Below, piece by piece: positions 55,986 through 56,753 of a DNA stretch of 56,753 nt. The translations under genes and the position numbers were made by a program. Each line of letters begins with the position of its first letter. Within the stretch, counting starts at the first letter, position 1. Under the pieces are notes generated by a model. It saw only the letters and a list, made by a program, of their open reading frames with translations, was not told the DNA's origin and did not search any database. The DNA comes from Bacteroides sp. An322 (lineage in GTDB: Bacteria; Bacteroidota; Bacteroidia; Bacteroidales; Bacteroidaceae): assembly GCF_002161765.1 (NCBI RefSeq), contig NZ_NFIN01000022.1:1-56753 (forward strand). The letters are read 5' to 3'.

Positions 55986-56531
55986 TTAATTATTATCTAT
56001 TAATTTTCTCAAATCATTCCACCTTGGGTCAACATCTTTCTGTTCTTCGCCCATAGATTGCATATCCTCTCCCTCTTCTTCTACGCACAAATGCTGATTT
56101 AACACCTTCATCATCTCTGGGTTACATTCACCATCTTCGTGTGTATGTTGCATAGGCAAACTCAACGCAATGAATTCGTACAAGAACCAAGTAATATCAA
56201 TATATCCTTCTTCTTCAGGTACGGTCACCACTTCTTCGTTATCAGAATAATCTGTACCCAATTTCACTTTCAGCATATTGGTAGTGTCAACCGCAAGACT
56301 CATGTCATCCAAACATCGATCACACGGAACAACTACTTGACCAAACGTATGAAAATTCAATATAAATCCCCCCGTAAACTTCTTTACATCTAATCTTACA
56401 TGTAATTTACCTTTCCGTATTTCTGGGGCATCTATATTCTTAAAGAAATTATCATCAAGATCATATTCATAACAACAAAGATCCTGAGTCATATTTCTTA
56501 AATCTACCTTATATATATCACACGTTTCCAA
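55986..56531 (-). CDS. DUF177 (YceD) family protein
   Basis: This 181-residue protein has the DUF177 region with VVPCDRCLDDMSLAVD near the middle and an acidic C-terminal part. YceD-type proteins are encoded before rpmF in many bacteria and have been linked to 23S rRNA accumulation. It is cytoplasmic. A -7 box (56558-56565) lies upstream, so the gene opens the yceD-rpmF-fabH-era-der group. Confidence 0.88.
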   Translation of the reverse strand: METCDIYKVDLRNMTQDLCCYEYDLDDNFFKNIDAPEIRKGKLHVRLDVKKFTGGFILNFHTFGQVVVPCDRCLDDMSLAVDTTNMLKVKLGTDYSDNEEVVTVPEEEGYIDITWFLYEFIALSLPMQHTHEDGECNPEMMKVLNQHLCVEEEGEDMQSMGEEQKDVDPRWNDLRKLIDNN

Positions 56532-56557
56532 ATCACTACACTATATAAATCGGGCAG

Positions 56558-56565
56558 CAAAGATA
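56558..56565 (-). promoter_or_regulatory. -7 box of the DUF177-rpmF operon
   Basis: TATCTTTG on the minus strand fits TAnnTTTG and is followed by GC. It lies 26 bp before the start codon. The -33 region is not well matched. Confidence 0.55.
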
Positions 56566-56630
56566 CGAATAATTCTTGATATTCCCTAGCAGGGAAGTAT
56601 ATTTTTTAATCGTACTTTACTATTATAAAC

Positions 56631-56666
56631 AAAAAAGTCCCCGACATCCGACTGGATACCGGGGAC
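56631..56666 (-). terminator. Terminator of the rRNA operon
   Basis: On the minus strand GTCCCCG (56666-56660) pairs with CGGGGAC (56643-56637) and is followed by TTTTTT. It lies 13 bp past the 5S rRNA and ends the rRNA operon. Confidence 0.88.
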
Positions 56667-56679
56667 CCCCACTTAAAAC

Positions 56680-56753
56680 GGCGGCTGCCTACTCTCCCAC
56701 TTGCGCAGTACCATCGGCGATGCGAAGCTTAACTTCTCTGTTCGGAATGGGAA
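56680..56753 (-). rRNA. rrf: 5S ribosomal RNA, 3' part
   Basis: Read on the minus strand the sequence contains CATTCCGAACAGAGAAGTTAA, GCCGATGGTACTGCG and GGGAGAGTAGG near the 3' end, all diagnostic of 5S rRNA. About 74 nt are present; the 5' part and the rest of the rRNA operon lie beyond the window. Confidence 0.95.

Overview
The window is chromosomal DNA from a Bacteroidales gut bacterium, most likely Bacteroides or Phocaeicola. The evidence is three SusC/SusD pairs, a hybrid two-component system, an Rnf complex preceded by an RseC-like protein, promoters of the TTTG / TAnnTTTG type, and the gene order DUF177-rpmF-fabH-era-der beside a 5S rRNA. No species call is possible from the sequence alone.

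Layout. 1-1.5 kb: the end of an AAA-ATPase/PD-(D/E)XK protein, an AraC regulator and three identical tRNA-Val genes. 1.8-14.3 kb: mostly housekeeping genes (trpS, carB, yaaA, class I fumarase, a TlpA-like thiol-disulfide protein, a DUF4954 beta-helix protein, hflX), separated by dispersed intergenic repeats. 14.5-34.9 kb: an accessory island. 35-42.2 kb: a methyltransferase, an ECF sigma factor and the rseC-rnfBCDGEA cluster. 42.5-52.2 kb: uvrA, a secreted GH3 glycosidase and a hybrid two-component sensor/regulator. 52.4-56.8 kb, minus strand: der, era, fabH, rpmF, DUF177 and the 3' part of a 5S rRNA gene.

The island at 14.5-34.9 kb reads as a recombinase-driven SusC/SusD shufflon. One complete susC (16993-20193, minus strand) has a signal peptide and a candidate promoter, followed by susD and a lipoprotein gene. 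Two further susC genes (about 23.6 and 29.4 kb, plus strand) lack the signal peptide and the first 67 residues, and each begins at the same 50-bp sequence found inside the complete gene at codon 68. The first 20 bp (AGTTCGGCCGGAACTTTGGT) are identical in all three copies and lie in the same reading frame. The copy in the complete gene is inverted relative to the other two. A tyrosine recombinase with its catalytic residues intact (20466-21623) sits between site 1 and site 2. Inversion between site 1 and either other site would move the promoter, signal peptide and N-terminal segment in frame onto a different SusC body and its SusD, predicting proteins of 1003 or 1046 residues in place of the present 1066. 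Two AAA ATPases lie between the sites. One is preceded by three palindromes spaced exactly 33 bp apart.

SusC-type shufflons beside a tyrosine recombinase have been described in Bacteroides fragilis, so the principle is known. What may be specific here is the three-site arrangement, the recombinase and ATPase carried inside the invertible segment, and the phased palindrome array. No inversion has been observed here: it is inferred from the sequence.
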